Positions 48,733 through 57,766 of a stretch of DNA of 64,000 bases are shown here, one piece after another. Source of the stretch: Takakia lepidozioides (taxonomy: Eukaryota > Streptophyta > Takakiopsida > Takakiales > Takakiaceae); the NCBI GenBank assembly GCA_030704615.1, contig CM060733.1, positions 41,354,001 through 41,418,000 on the forward strand. The letters are read 5' to 3'. A model generated the notes under the pieces. That model was not told where the DNA came from. It ran no database searches and was given only the letters and a program-made list of their open reading frames with translations. How positions within the stretch are numbered: the stretch's first letter is position 1; each line of letters begins with the position of its first letter. The position numbers were made by a program, and so were the translations under genes.

Positions 48733-50233
48733 CTGCACTCACACACCATTCCTACCTTTGTTAGTTTTCCCTGCCTCCACAAAAGATGAATAGATCCATC
48801 CCTTCCCTGACAATGACCACCCGTCATTTGAAAGTAAAACTTCACCCTACTAGATGCTATACGAATTGAATTGACAGCAAGACTTGAACATAACCGTGTG
48901 AGAGAGACCGAGGAAAGAAGGAAAGGAAGTTTGATGTCCAGTGATTCGCAGAACACTCCCAGCAGATCTAGCATGGCTCAGTGGATCAATGGGCATCTGT
49001 CTTTCACAGTGTGGTGTGAGTGAGAGAGACAGAGAGATGGTATCCTTGCGACCACCAGCTCCTGCATGCTGGAGTAATTCAAACTCGACACACAACCTCT
49101 CTAGGTTGCTCAGGGTTTTCAAACACATGAGGGTATGGAGAAGTAGGGCAACATTGTCATACTGCCGGTGCATCCACCCGATTGCAAAGAATTTGACAGC
49201 TGACATTGATGCATGTTGGACAGCGCCACGTTCATATCACCACTTACTGCTGTTCCGTGAGTCCTCCACCTTAGAAATGACCCATGTGGCTGTGGTTGAC
49301 TGCCACGCACACTGAAATGTGAAAAGCTATGTGGGGAGAGAATGTATTCACTGTTCTCAAGCTTCAACTCAACAGCTTAGAATAAAAAGCATTCCTCAAA
49401 GCATAAGCTTCCTTCCACTGCTCCTCCAGTCCTCTAAATTGCAAGAGATGCCATACATGTCAGTGTGGTTGTGCAGTCACGAGGGAATTGAGAGGACAAT
49501 GAGCTTGCATAATCCACAAAGTAGAGGGCAAGAGGAGTAGCCCAATAGACATGTGCCACTGTGCATGTAGATGCATTGCCAGTTTCAATGTTGAAAAGAT
49601 AGGGAAACCAACGAGAGAGAGAGAGAGAGAGAGAGGCTACCATTACTTTGCGGCAAATCTCTACTGTGCGTGTTGTGTCTGCTTTGCTTCTAGCGTAGCA
49701 TCACAGGCAATCACCTTACTGCTTCGATCGTCCCACCACTGACTGGGTTTTGAAAAATATTCGTTCCAAAGCTTCTCCTCGTCTCTATTTTCGCGCTTTG
49801 GATATAAGCCCGTGTGGGTAACTTCTTTGCTGATTATGACGACTGATGGACGTGTCCACTCATTTTTGTCCACCTCCAGATGACCCCTTTGCTCATTCCC
49901 ATGTACATAACCATCCTCCTCCTCTTCTGATCTGCAAATCCCCGAATTTGACTTGAAATTGCTCGAAAAAAATCTCCATACGATGTGGTTGAGAAAATGC
50001 AGGGGAGCATAGAGTGTGTACATCCTAAAATTCAGCCCAGAGCCAGGCTTACATGCACCATAGCCTTGCGGAGGCTTGTGAGGGCACCCCAAAATGTCTC
50101 GTGAGCACGTGGAGAAGGCAGGCATGTTTTCCACGGGTGCCATGAATACCACATGCGCTCCCACATTTCTTCTCCAACTTTTTTGCCAAACCCTTATGGA
50201 TTGCCAAATTGGCGTGCCCCTTCCCCGACTCAT
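46543..50233 (-). CDS. PDF-motif/PPR fusion protein, five PLS triplets (two exons)
   Basis: Exons 50233-49715 and 48732-46543 join in frame to 902 residues. Exon 1 has an arginine-rich, presequence-like start (MSRGRGTPIWQSIRVWQKSW), an unrecognised middle and, at its end, the first half of an OSB-type PDF motif (EEKLWNEYFSKPSQWWDDRS). Exon 2 opens with the second half (RGPDFDYTNKALW, KRPAWVDGHLE), then about five PLS PPR triplets (each about 101 residues, with MYAKCGS-type signatures) and a short E region. OSB proteins bind organellar single-stranded DNA; PLS PPR proteins bind organellar RNA, usually for C-to-U editing. A single protein with both is unusual. No OB-fold is recognisable. The E+/DYW tail is lost (see 46325-46542), so any editing would need a partner enzyme. 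The stop is after RRIMQDV. Confidence 0.72.
49613..49635. repeat. (GA)n microsatellite
   Basis: About eleven GA units near the right end of the intron of the minus-strand PPR gene. Confidence 0.9.
49715..50233 (-). CDS. Presequence and first half-PDF exon of the minus-strand fusion gene
   Basis: Ends ...QWWDDRSSK before a GTGATT donor at 49714, phase 0, matching the phase-0 acceptor of the PPR exon 982 nt away. In OSB genes the PDF motif is likewise read as WWD-half then PDF-half. The stretch EWTRPSVVIISKEV just before it faintly recalls the entry to an OSB OB-fold, but this is too weak to call. Confidence 0.6.
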
Positions 50234-50788
50234 TTGGGTATGTCACGAATTCACAGAAAGCTCTGTGTATTCGCCGTGTTCGAGTGCTTGGAAACAGAAA
50301 TCGACTCCAGTGCTATCCCTGCAGCAGCAACAAACAAGCTGCCAAGCTGAGGTGGCATTTATAAAGCGATGGCAGGCATGTTGGGGCGCTACATAAACCC
50401 ATGTCTGAGCGTGTACTGGACAAACCCGATTCTCAACCAATCACAGAGCGTTGTCGTATGTCCGGTCGCTAGTCCCAAGCCAGACGACGACGACAGAAGG
50501 AGGTGACAGAGGTGAAGTTTGATAGAAGCTGGCAAGTGCAGACGAGAGCGGGCAGCCTCTCTTATTATTGTTCGCGTTTGGGGGACTGCGTGAGAGAGGG
50601 AGAGAGATGAAGTGTCTTTGGAAAGAACACAAGGAAAGAGACGGAAGACATGATAGTTCACACCTACGATATGCGCGATCCTGGAAGCTGGATCATCGTT
50701 TTCCAAGTCCCCATGTTGCCTTAGCCTCCTTGGTTGCAAGTAGACGGAGCAAACATATCTTTCTGCCTCTTCTCACTCACCGGCGGGG
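50234..50788. promoter_or_regulatory. Shared upstream region of two divergent PPR genes
   Basis: The 555 bp between the two start codons must contain both 5' leaders and promoters. No clear TATA box was found for either side. The head-to-head layout of paralogues suggests an inverted duplication with a bidirectional promoter; this is inferred from position. Confidence 0.45.
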
Positions 50789-51005
50789 ATGGCAGCGTCG
50801 TCCCGCGTTCTCCTGCACGCGCATGCCCACACCACACCAAAGGCCCTGACCTTTCGATTCGCTCATGCGAGAGGCCTCGCGTCATGCAGCGGATTAAAGG
50901 GCTGTGCTGTGGAGCTTAAAGAAGCATCCCCCTTGGCAATGCATAGAGGACAGAGTCTCTTGCATATGGTGGCTATGGCGCCTTGGGAGATGCCATTCAA
51001 ATTGG
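50789..51005 (+). CDS. E1: presequence exon of the plus-strand fusion gene
   Basis: The start is in good plant context (GGGGATGGCA). It encodes an A/H/R/S-rich leader with almost no acidic residues in its first 40, as expected for mitochondrial or plastid import. It ends at TTGG|GTATGT, leaving one base that each of E2, E4 and E6 can complete to a glycine codon. Confidence 0.6.
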
Positions 51006-54000
51006 GTATGTACACGAAACGCCTAGCGGTTTATTTTCTTGTATGCATGAGTCGTACGATCGAGGGTCGGAATTGTCCTCTGCTCAATTCTGCAGAAACG
51101 AATGTACGCTGGGCGTAGAAGCAAGAAACGCACGGGATCGTCAGACAGGGCCGACAATTGATAAATCTGGCGCGTAGGTGAACGCGGGAGCATGGAACAG
51201 CGCTGGCAGGAGTTGTTTAAAGATCCTTCACAATGGTGGGACAGTAACCTGGACAAGGTGAGCTTTCTTCATGTAGGATGTGAAGGAGTTGGAGGGAGTT
51301 TGACTGAACGCTGGTATGATCATATTGTGAGGACTGGATTATACCCGTTGTCGTTGCGTGAAGTTAGAATCTCACTCTGTTTTGCAAAAATGGCTTTTAC
51401 TGTCCGTATCATAGTTTGTTCTTTCTGAGCATGGCATGAATGTAGGATGCGCAGCGGCTCAGCTGTAGGGTTGAGACTGTGGCTGCTCAGCTGCTCCCTG
51501 GCCGTTTTCACAGACCACTCCAAAATCTCCATACTACAGACATAAGCTTGTATATCATCTGTGTAAGTTTGGACATGTTTTATATGTTCCTCATTGTGTA
51601 CAGTCCAATTGAGCCGAAAGTGGCTTGCATGAAGTCTGTTGAAAGCTCACTGCTCCTCCGCAAAGGAACTTGTCAAAATGAAATGTTGATGTTGTTGGAT
51701 TTTCGGGCACAAAGGTCTACCGTGGAGCATGGAGCAGCGCTGGCATGAGTCTTTTAAAGATCCTTCACGATGGTGGGACAACCACAATCTCAAGGTATGG
51801 CTTTCTCAATGTACAACGTGAAGAGGTTTGTCTGGCATGCAAATGTGGGCTCTTCCTGTCAGTATCATGATGTGTTACAAGATACTTGGGAGGGTCTTAG
51901 GAGGCCGTGTTTAAGCTCAGCTGCACCGTGGTGGTTCTCACAGACCAATCCGAGATCACCCGCCTACAGACACAAGCAGCACACACAAGATGTCCTTTTG
52001 GGTTGATGGTCGGTGGAATGCTCTGTGGGTGAAAGAAAAGCTAGCTGCTTTCATGACACTAGGTCAAGGACCATGTGGTGAGGGCATCTTCTTCTTCAAC
52101 ATTTCAGGTCGTCCCCAAGTTTTTATGTTGAATTCTCCAAGTTAGCTTGTTGTGGTTTGGAGTAATTTTGACATGTTACTGCCAACGTGCCAACAGGAAA
52201 GTATCCAAAAACAGATAACAGAGGTGAGGAGAAGCTTTGGAATGAATATTTTTCAGAGACCAGTCAATGGAGGGACAATCGAGGCCGAAAGGTGAATGCC
52301 TGTTAGATTACAGAGAGGCATGGCAAATCTTTCTTGGAAATTGTCATCCCCAGCACATTTTTAAAGGCAATTCAGCATAGGAACTAGTGTGTGATAAGTA
52401 GGGTTGGGGTGTTTTCATGAACAAATCTAGGCTGCCATTGTCAGCTACTAGGAGCAAGGCAAAGGATCTATACATTATTGGTGCGGAGGCAGGATAGCTG
52501 AAGGAGCCGGGATGGAGTGTGGGTCCAGATTCATCCAAGAGGGCTGGTTTTCAAGCACAAGCTTACCTATGATTCCTTGTGGATCAATAGCTACAAGAAA
52601 CCTGCATGGGTAGATAGTCATTTGGAAGCAGCAGCAGCAGCACAATTGATAAAATCAGGCACCTCCACCATGACCACAGCTTCTGAAAGAGGACCAAGTG
52701 AGGGAGTCAACAATGTCTCGTCTGGCACTTCTGGGCATGTGAGGATGCTATGTGAGGCAGGGCGACTGAAAGATTCTCTACAGACTTTAAACCAAGGAGG
52801 CATTTCAGCAGATTCAGATACTTATGTCATTCTCTTGCATAAGTGCATCAAAATGAAAGGCCTGGAAGCTGGAAAGCAAGTGCACGGTCACATTATTCAG
52901 AGTGGATTCAAGCCAAACGTTTTTCTACACAACACCCTTGTCAACATGTATATTAAGTGCGGGAGCATCGTGGATGCACACCAAGTGTTCAACAAAATGC
53001 CTGAACGAGGGTTGATCACTTGGAATATAATGATGGCAGGATTTAACAAGCATGGGTGTGGTAGGAATACTCTGGAGACATATGAGCAAATGATGCAGGA
53101 GGGGGTGAAGCCCAACCACATCACATTTGTTTGCGTTTGCAATGCATGTGCGAGTCTCGCAGCCCTGGAAAAGGGCAAAGAGGTCCATGGTAACATCATC
53201 AAAGCAGGAATTGTACCAGGTGTCATTCTGAACAGTGCTCTGGTGGACATGTATGCCAAATGCGGGAGCATCAAGGATGCAAAGGGAGTGTTCGACCATA
53301 TGGCTGAACGAAATGTGGTGTCGTGGAACGCGATGATTGCAGGATTTGCCCAGCATGGGTGCCGGATGGAGGCTTTGGTGACCTATGAGCAGATGATGCG
53401 GGAAGGGGTGAAGCCCGACCGGGTCACGTTCATTTGCGTTTGCAATGCGTGTACGAGCCTGGCAGCCCTGGGAAAGGGCAAAGAGGTCCATGGTGACATC
53501 ATCAAAGCTGGAATTGTACCAGATGTCGTTCTGAACACTGCCCTGATGAACATGTATGCCAAATGTGGGAGCATCGAGGATGCAAAGGGAGTGTTTGACC
53601 ATATGACTGAACGAAATGTGGTGTCCTGGAGTGCTATGATTGCAGGATTCGCACAGCATGGGTGTGGGATTGAGGCTTTGGAGACCTATGAGCAAATGAT
53701 GTGGGGAGGGGTGAAGCCCAACCGGGTCACGTTCGTTTGCCTTTGCAATGCGTGTGCAAGCCTGGGAGCCCTGGTAAAGGCCAAAGAGGTCCATGGTGTC
53801 ATCATCAAAGCTGGAATCGTACCAGACGTCATTCTGAACACTGCCCTGGTGGACATGTATGCCAAATGCAGGAGCATTGAAGATGCAAAGGTAGTGTTCG
53901 ACAATATGGCCGAACGAAATGTGGTGTCGTGGAATGCGATGATCACAGGATATGTACAGCAGGGGAGTGGGATGATGGCTTTGGAGACCTATGAGCAAAT

Positions 54001-55366
54001 GATGCAGGAAGGGGTGAAGCCCAACCACATCACATTTGTTTGCATCTGCAATACATGTGCAAGCCTGGCAGCCCTGGAAAAGGGCAAAGATGTCCATGCT
54101 GACATCATCAAAGCTGGAATTGTACCAGATGTCATTCTGCACAATACCCTCATGGACATGTATGCCAAATGTGGGAGCATTGAGGATGCAAAGGCAGTGT
54201 TTGATAATATGGCTGACCGAAATGTGGTGTCCTGGAACACGATGATAACAGGATATGGACAGCAGGGGTGCGGGATGCAGGCTTTGGAGACCTTTGAGCA
54301 AATGTTGGGGGAACGGGTGAAGCCCAACCACATCACGTTCGTTTGTGTTTGCAATGCATGTGCAAGCCTGGCAGCCCTGGAAAAGGGTAAAGAGATCCAT
54401 GGTGACATCATCAAAGCTGTTATCGTACCAGATGTCATTCTGAACACTGCCCTGGTGGACATGTATGCCAAATGTGGGAGCATCCTAGATGCAAAGGGAG
54501 TGTTTGACAATATGGCCGAACGAAATGTGGTGTCGTGGAACGCGATGATCGTCGGATATGTGCAGCAGGGGTGCGAGATGAAGGCTTTGGGAACCTATGA
54601 GCAAATGATGCAGGAAGGGGTGAAGCCCGATCACATCACGTTTGTTTGTGTTTGCAATGCATGTGTGAGCCTGGCAGCCCTGGAAAAGGGCAAAGAGGTC
54701 CATGGTGACATCATCAAAAGTGGAATTGTACCAGATGTCATTCTGAACACTGCCCTGGTGGACATGTACGCCAAATGTGGGAGCATGGCAGATGCAAAGG
54801 GAGTGTTCGACCATATGGCCGAACGAAATGTGGTGTCTTGGAACGCAATGATCGCAGGATATGCCCGGCATGGTTATGATATGGAGGCCCTGCAACTATT
54901 GGAAGAAATGCAAGTGCAAGGCTTGAAGCTGGATAGTATCACTTTTCTTTGTGTTCTCTCTGCATGTAGCCACGCTGGCCTAGTGGATGAAGGCAAATAC
55001 TACTTTGACTCCCTGACTCAAAATCATGGCATCACTCCAGCACTGGAGCACTTCGGCTCTATGGTGGACCTTCTTGGCCGTGCAGGGCGATTGGATGAGG
55101 CAGAGGACTTCATTAGCAAAATGCCAATGAAACCAAATGCTGTGGTGTGGATGGCCTTGCTTGGTGCCTGCAGAAACCATGGCAATGTGAAGATGGCTGA
55201 ACGTGCGGCAGCATCTATTCTCAAATGGGATGAACAGGACGCTGCGACTTATGTGTTGCTATCAAACATCTATGCCGCAGCTGGCAGGTGGGACGATAGT
55301 GCAAAGGTGAGACAAATGATGGAGGTCAGAGGGGTTAGAAAGGAGCCAGGTCATTGCTGCACTTAG
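50789..55366 (+). CDS. PDF-motif/PPR fusion protein, seven PLS triplets (multi-exon)
   Basis: Paralogue of the minus-strand fusion. Exon candidates: E1 50789-51005, E2 51178-51257, E3 51514-51562, E4 51715-51794, E5 51944-52062, E6 52197-52291, E7 52529-55366. E1 is presequence-like (MAASSRVLLHAHAHTTPKAL, rich in A, H, R and S). E2, E4 and E6 each encode the WWD half of a PDF motif; E3, E5 and the start of E7 encode the second half. E1-E6-E7, E1-E4-E7 and E1-E2-E7 are each in frame (about 1045-1050 codons). The full string is not, because E5 carries one extra T. E7 holds seven PLS triplets and an E motif, ending at a TAG inside the E+ region. Predicted role: organellar nucleic-acid binding, with PDF for single-stranded DNA (family knowledge) and PPR for RNA. 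The intron-exon model is from splice signals and phase only. Confidence 0.7.
51178..51257 (+). CDS. E2: alternative WWD half-PDF exon, copy 1
   Basis: 80 nt between a CGTAG acceptor and a GTGAGC donor. Encodes ERGSMEQRWQELFKDPSQWW and DSNLDK. It is a duplicate of E4: same length, same phases (two bases in, phase 0 out). Confidence 0.55.
51514..51562 (+). CDS. E3: truncated second-half PDF exon, copy 1
   Basis: Follows a strong TTTTCACAG acceptor; encodes TTPKSPYYRHK and five more residues before a GTAAGT donor. It lacks the LW...PxWV part of the motif, so it looks shortened. Joining E3 to E6 would create a stop codon across the junction; joining E3 to E4 would not. Confidence 0.4.
51715..51794 (+). 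CDS. E4: alternative WWD half-PDF exon, copy 2
   Basis: 80 nt between AAAG and GTATGG. Encodes LPWSMEQRWHESFKDPSRWW and DNHNLK. Best match of the three to the OSB consensus WWDN. Joined to E7 it would give a complete PDF motif. Confidence 0.55.
51944..52062 (+). CDS. E5: second-half PDF exon, copy 2, frameshifted
   Basis: Follows a TTCTCACAG acceptor and starts TNPRSPAYRHKQHTQDVL; then one extra T in TTTT shifts the frame. The continuation in the other frame reads WVDGRWNALWVKEKLAAF, the expected end of a PDF motif. Either a disabling mutation or an assembly homopolymer error. Ends CTAG|GTCAAG, phase-compatible with E6. Confidence 0.45.
52197..52291 (+). CDS. E6: alternative WWD half-PDF exon, copy 3
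   Basis: 95 nt between a CAACAG acceptor and a GTGAAT donor. Encodes KYPKTDNRGEEKLWNEYFSE, then TSQWRDNRGRK. It is the orthologous exon to the minus-strand gene's YPKRENRDEEKLWNEYFS, but the second tryptophan of WWD is arginine. Confidence 0.65.
52529..55366 (+). CDS. E7: PPR exon of the plus-strand fusion gene
   Basis: Starts at a GTCCAG acceptor with HPRGLVFKHKLTYDSLWINS and KKPAWVDSHLE (second half of a PDF motif), then a linker shared with the paralogue (GTSG, LCEAGRLKDSLQTLNQGGI) and seven PLS triplets. From about 53249 to 54800 the triplets repeat with an exact 303-bp period and very high nucleotide identity. It ends in an E motif (YVLLSNIYAAAGRWDD, RGVRKEPGHC) and a TAG at 55364. An ATG 12 bases upstream of the acceptor would make a conventional gene call start at 52517. 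Confidence 0.92.
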   Translation: MHPRGLVFKHKLTYDSLWINSYKKPAWVDSHLEAAAAAQLIKSGTSTMTTASERGPSEGVNNVSSGTSGHVRMLCEAGRLKDSLQTLNQGGISADSDTYVILLHKCIKMKGLEAGKQVHGHIIQSGFKPNVFLHNTLVNMYIKCGSIVDAHQVFNKMPERGLITWNIMMAGFNKHGCGRNTLETYEQMMQEGVKPNHITFVCVCNACASLAALEKGKEVHGNIIKAGIVPGVILNSALVDMYAKCGSIKDAKGVFDHMAERNVVSWNAMIAGFAQHGCRMEALVTYEQMMREGVKPDRVTFICVCNACTSLAALGKGKEVHGDIIKAGIVPDVVLNTALMNMYAKCGSIEDAKGVFDHMTERNVVSWSAMIAGFAQHGCGIEALETYEQMMWGGVKPNRVTFVCLCNACASLGALVKAKEVHGVIIKAGIVPDVILNTALVDMYAKCRSIEDAKVVFDNMAERNVVSWNAMITGYVQQGSGMMALETYEQMMQEGVKPNHITFVCICNTCASLAALEKGKDVHADIIKAGIVPDVILHNTLMDMYAKCGSIEDAKAVFDNMADRNVVSWNTMITGYGQQGCGMQALETFEQMLGERVKPNHITFVCVCNACASLAALEKGKEIHGDIIKAVIVPDVILNTALVDMYAKCGSILDAKGVFDNMAERNVVSWNAMIVGYVQQGCEMKALGTYEQMMQEGVKPDHITFVCVCNACVSLAALEKGKEVHGDIIKSGIVPDVILNTALVDMYAKCGSMADAKGVFDHMAERNVVSWNAMIAGYARHGYDMEALQLLEEMQVQGLKLDSITFLCVLSACSHAGLVDEGKYYFDSLTQNHGITPALEHFGSMVDLLGRAGRLDEAEDFISKMPMKPNAVVWMALLGACRNHGNVKMAERAAASILKWDEQDAATYVLLSNIYAAAGRWDDSAKVRQMMEVRGVRKEPGHCCT

Positions 55367-55560
55367 GTCAGCAACAGGGTGCACACCCTTGTTGTAGATG
55401 AGAAATTGCATCCAAAATTTCAGGAAATCGCATGATGTGGGGGAGGAGCAAGAGGAAATTTCTCTTTGCCACCACAGTGAGAAGCTGGCCATTTGTTTTG
55501 GGCTGATCAGCATGGCCCCTGGACGCCTCTCCATCTCATCCAGTATTGCCATTCATGGAT
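55367..55560 (+). pseudogene. Decayed E+/DYW tail of the plus-strand PPR gene
   Basis: Directly after the TAG the same frame still reads VSNRVHTLVVDEKLHPKFQE (E+ motif). After a further stop and frame change it reads EEISLCHHSEKLAICFGLIS, the zinc-binding HSEKLA segment of the DYW cytidine deaminase. The rest of the deaminase (CxxCH and the final DYW) is not found. The protein therefore lost its editing domain first by a nonsense codon at 55364. Confidence 0.8.
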
Positions 55561-55854
55561 CGCATAGCTACTTGGTTGACTACCATTTCCTGACAATATC
55601 AGCTTTGTACCGTTGAGGGCATTTCCTGTGGCATATCAACTTTCCAAGAGCTGATAGTGGGTTCGACCCAGCATAGGTGGAAAGTCGAAAATTGCACTTG
55701 ACTGGAGCAGGTAATGATTGACTGGGGGATTTTGACTGACTCTGGTGATAGTGTAAGGAAATCAGAGTGCTGCCCTAATTCTTGTGTGGATGGTGGAGCT
55801 TCTTCAAAGCTTGAAAATGGAAGTGAGTTTGATTCATAATGAGCTTGATTGAGA

Positions 55855-56220
55855 CAGTCCACAGCAAAATGGAGTGGCAGAACGCCTAAATGGGACTTAA
55901 AAGTAGAAAAGTGGTGCAGGTGTTGGATATGAGTTATGGGTGGAGGCCACCCTTACAGCTACATTCTGAAAGAGTGGCAAGTCCAACCAAAACACTAAAA
56001 AAGCCGCCTCTAGAAGAAGCATGGAGTGGTTACAGACCTGAGCTAGGGCAACTCAGGATTTTGGGCTGTATTGCTGGAGTAAGCATTGGAGCCGAACAGA
56101 GAACCAAGTTCGATTCCCAAACTGAAAAGTGCATTTTCATTGGCTGGTGCAAGCTCAAGCTAAGCAGTACAAGCAATGAGTGATCTATTCTGCTGTCTTC
56201 AAAGAAGGTGTGTTAAACTT
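55855..56220 (+). pseudogene. Ty1/copia integrase fragment
   Basis: Reads SPQQNGVAERLN-like sequence near 55860 (PQQNGVAERLNG, then a stop), followed by EEAWSGYRPELGQLRILGC and KCIFIGWC, the standard copia integrase C-side motifs. It is full of stops and lacks the rest of the element. Confidence 0.75.
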
Positions 56221-56739
56221 GCAACATGGTTGGATCAAGAGCAAGGCCAAGCCTCACATTTATATTGTGCGCGAAAGATGCAGATGGGAGAGTGAAGTTG
56301 CGGCTGCAACATCATTCTGTCCCTGCAATTGGGGAGGCAGACCATGTAAGTGATTCGTTGCAGTCTAGGCTCCAGATTAATGTAACTTGTGTTAACGTGG
56401 GGTGGAGATGACACTGAAGAGACAAGCTCGTGGTGCAGGACGTGATTTACAATTGTTAGTTTAGGGGTCGGATCTTTAGGAAGTCTTGATAGTGATAGAG
56501 TGTTGGGATAGCATGAAGGTAGATTGCTTGCTGAACTGGCCATTTGTGAGGATGGGGTTGTTTCGTGTACGCAGGTTTTTTCATCCCCATTCTCATTCAT
56601 GTGTTGATATGGTCTTGTGCATTTCTTTTAACCTACTATTCATGACCCCTTCTCTTCTAAAAACAACCAGAAATTCAGATGCTTCTTGCTTTTATAGACT
56701 TACTTTTACTATGTACAGCAAAGGAATCCCAGAATGGAC

Positions 56740-57766
56740 TTGGGGCAGATGAGGCCACAAGCATGCTGTGGCTGGGTTTGGCGATGATGTTGCTTCTCTT
56801 GTGTGTCCCGGGTTCTCAACATGAATGGTATGCCGTTCTGCACTCCAACAATGGTAAGAATTGTGATGCTCCGGCGTGCTTCAAACCCATTGCTCTCAAG
56901 TTTTTACGCTCATGTTTTGATCAAGCGTCTGGAGGAGGTCTCTCAAGTCTCGAAAAATTGTCCCTGCACATGGAACCACGCTGTGTTTTGGCGTACAAGG
57001 AAGTGAAGGAGGTGCTGGTTGTCTGCAACCCACTGGCTATGAGGTTTGAAGAGCTTCCAGTGGTGGGTTATGGCAATATTGACTCCTGGGGTTGGACGAA
57101 CATGAGTGTGGACGTCAACAACGTGTGATGAAGGGCGAATCCTGTGGAAGTGAAGTGAATTTATATGAATCGAGAACCAAGGCGTGGAGGTTGCTGTGCA
57201 AGCCACTCGAATCACTGAAGCATGTGCGCGCGCTCCACCTATGTTGAAGTGTCATTTTAGAGGACACGTTGTATTTACCCTTGCAAGAGGACCTCTGTGG
57301 CGATGGCGAGCGAACTCCTTGAAAAGTTGCGGCTTACAATTTTCATCAAAATGTGTGGATTGAATTTGATGTGAAGACTCATCCTTCGTAGGGTTCGGCT
57401 GGTGGTGAGCCAAGAGTGGTTGCTGTTGGTGGGGGGTTCAAGAGAGAAAAATCAAGGAAATGGATGACAGCTATTTCGATCATGAATGTTGCAACCCTAC
57501 CTGGAACTGTAGAGTGCGGTGAACTTCCTGAAATGCCTGTAGGATTTTGTGAAGCGCTGTCGGACAGTGTTGTCAAGACCTTAGTGTGTGGGTATGACGA
57601 CTACATATTTTTCATGTCGTCCAAAGGCAAGCCAGTGCACTCTATTCAGGAGAATACATGGAGTTATTGGCCGATCTTCAGTAAACACATGCACTTAATT
57701 GTCTTTTTAGCGAGTGCATATCATCAGAAAAGATCAAGGGTTCCTCCGCACCTTGGGCTCCATTGA
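56740..57766 (+). pseudogene. F-box/kelch-like gene relic
   Basis: The frame to 57128 ends SLHMEPRCVLAYKEVKEVLV, then VCNPLAMRFEELPV, which has the pattern of plant F-box/kelch proteins (vCNPlt...ReLP). A later frame, 57416-57766, has VAVGGGF, MNVATLPGTVECGELPEMP and a C-terminal part consistent with kelch blades. No F-box is visible and frames are broken, so it looks like a decayed fragment. F-box proteins recruit targets to SCF ubiquitin ligases. Confidence 0.4.

Noticed and set aside
50389-50739. Minus-strand ORF as an upstream exon of the minus PPR gene
   Set aside because: No OSB or PPR motif, and no phase-compatible splice site was found to the 50233 exon.
52925-54400. 491-residue antisense ORF opposite the plus-strand PPR exon
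   Set aside because: It mirrors the 303-bp repeat array; open antisense frames arise from the repeat's codon usage, and the sense strand has clear PPR motifs.
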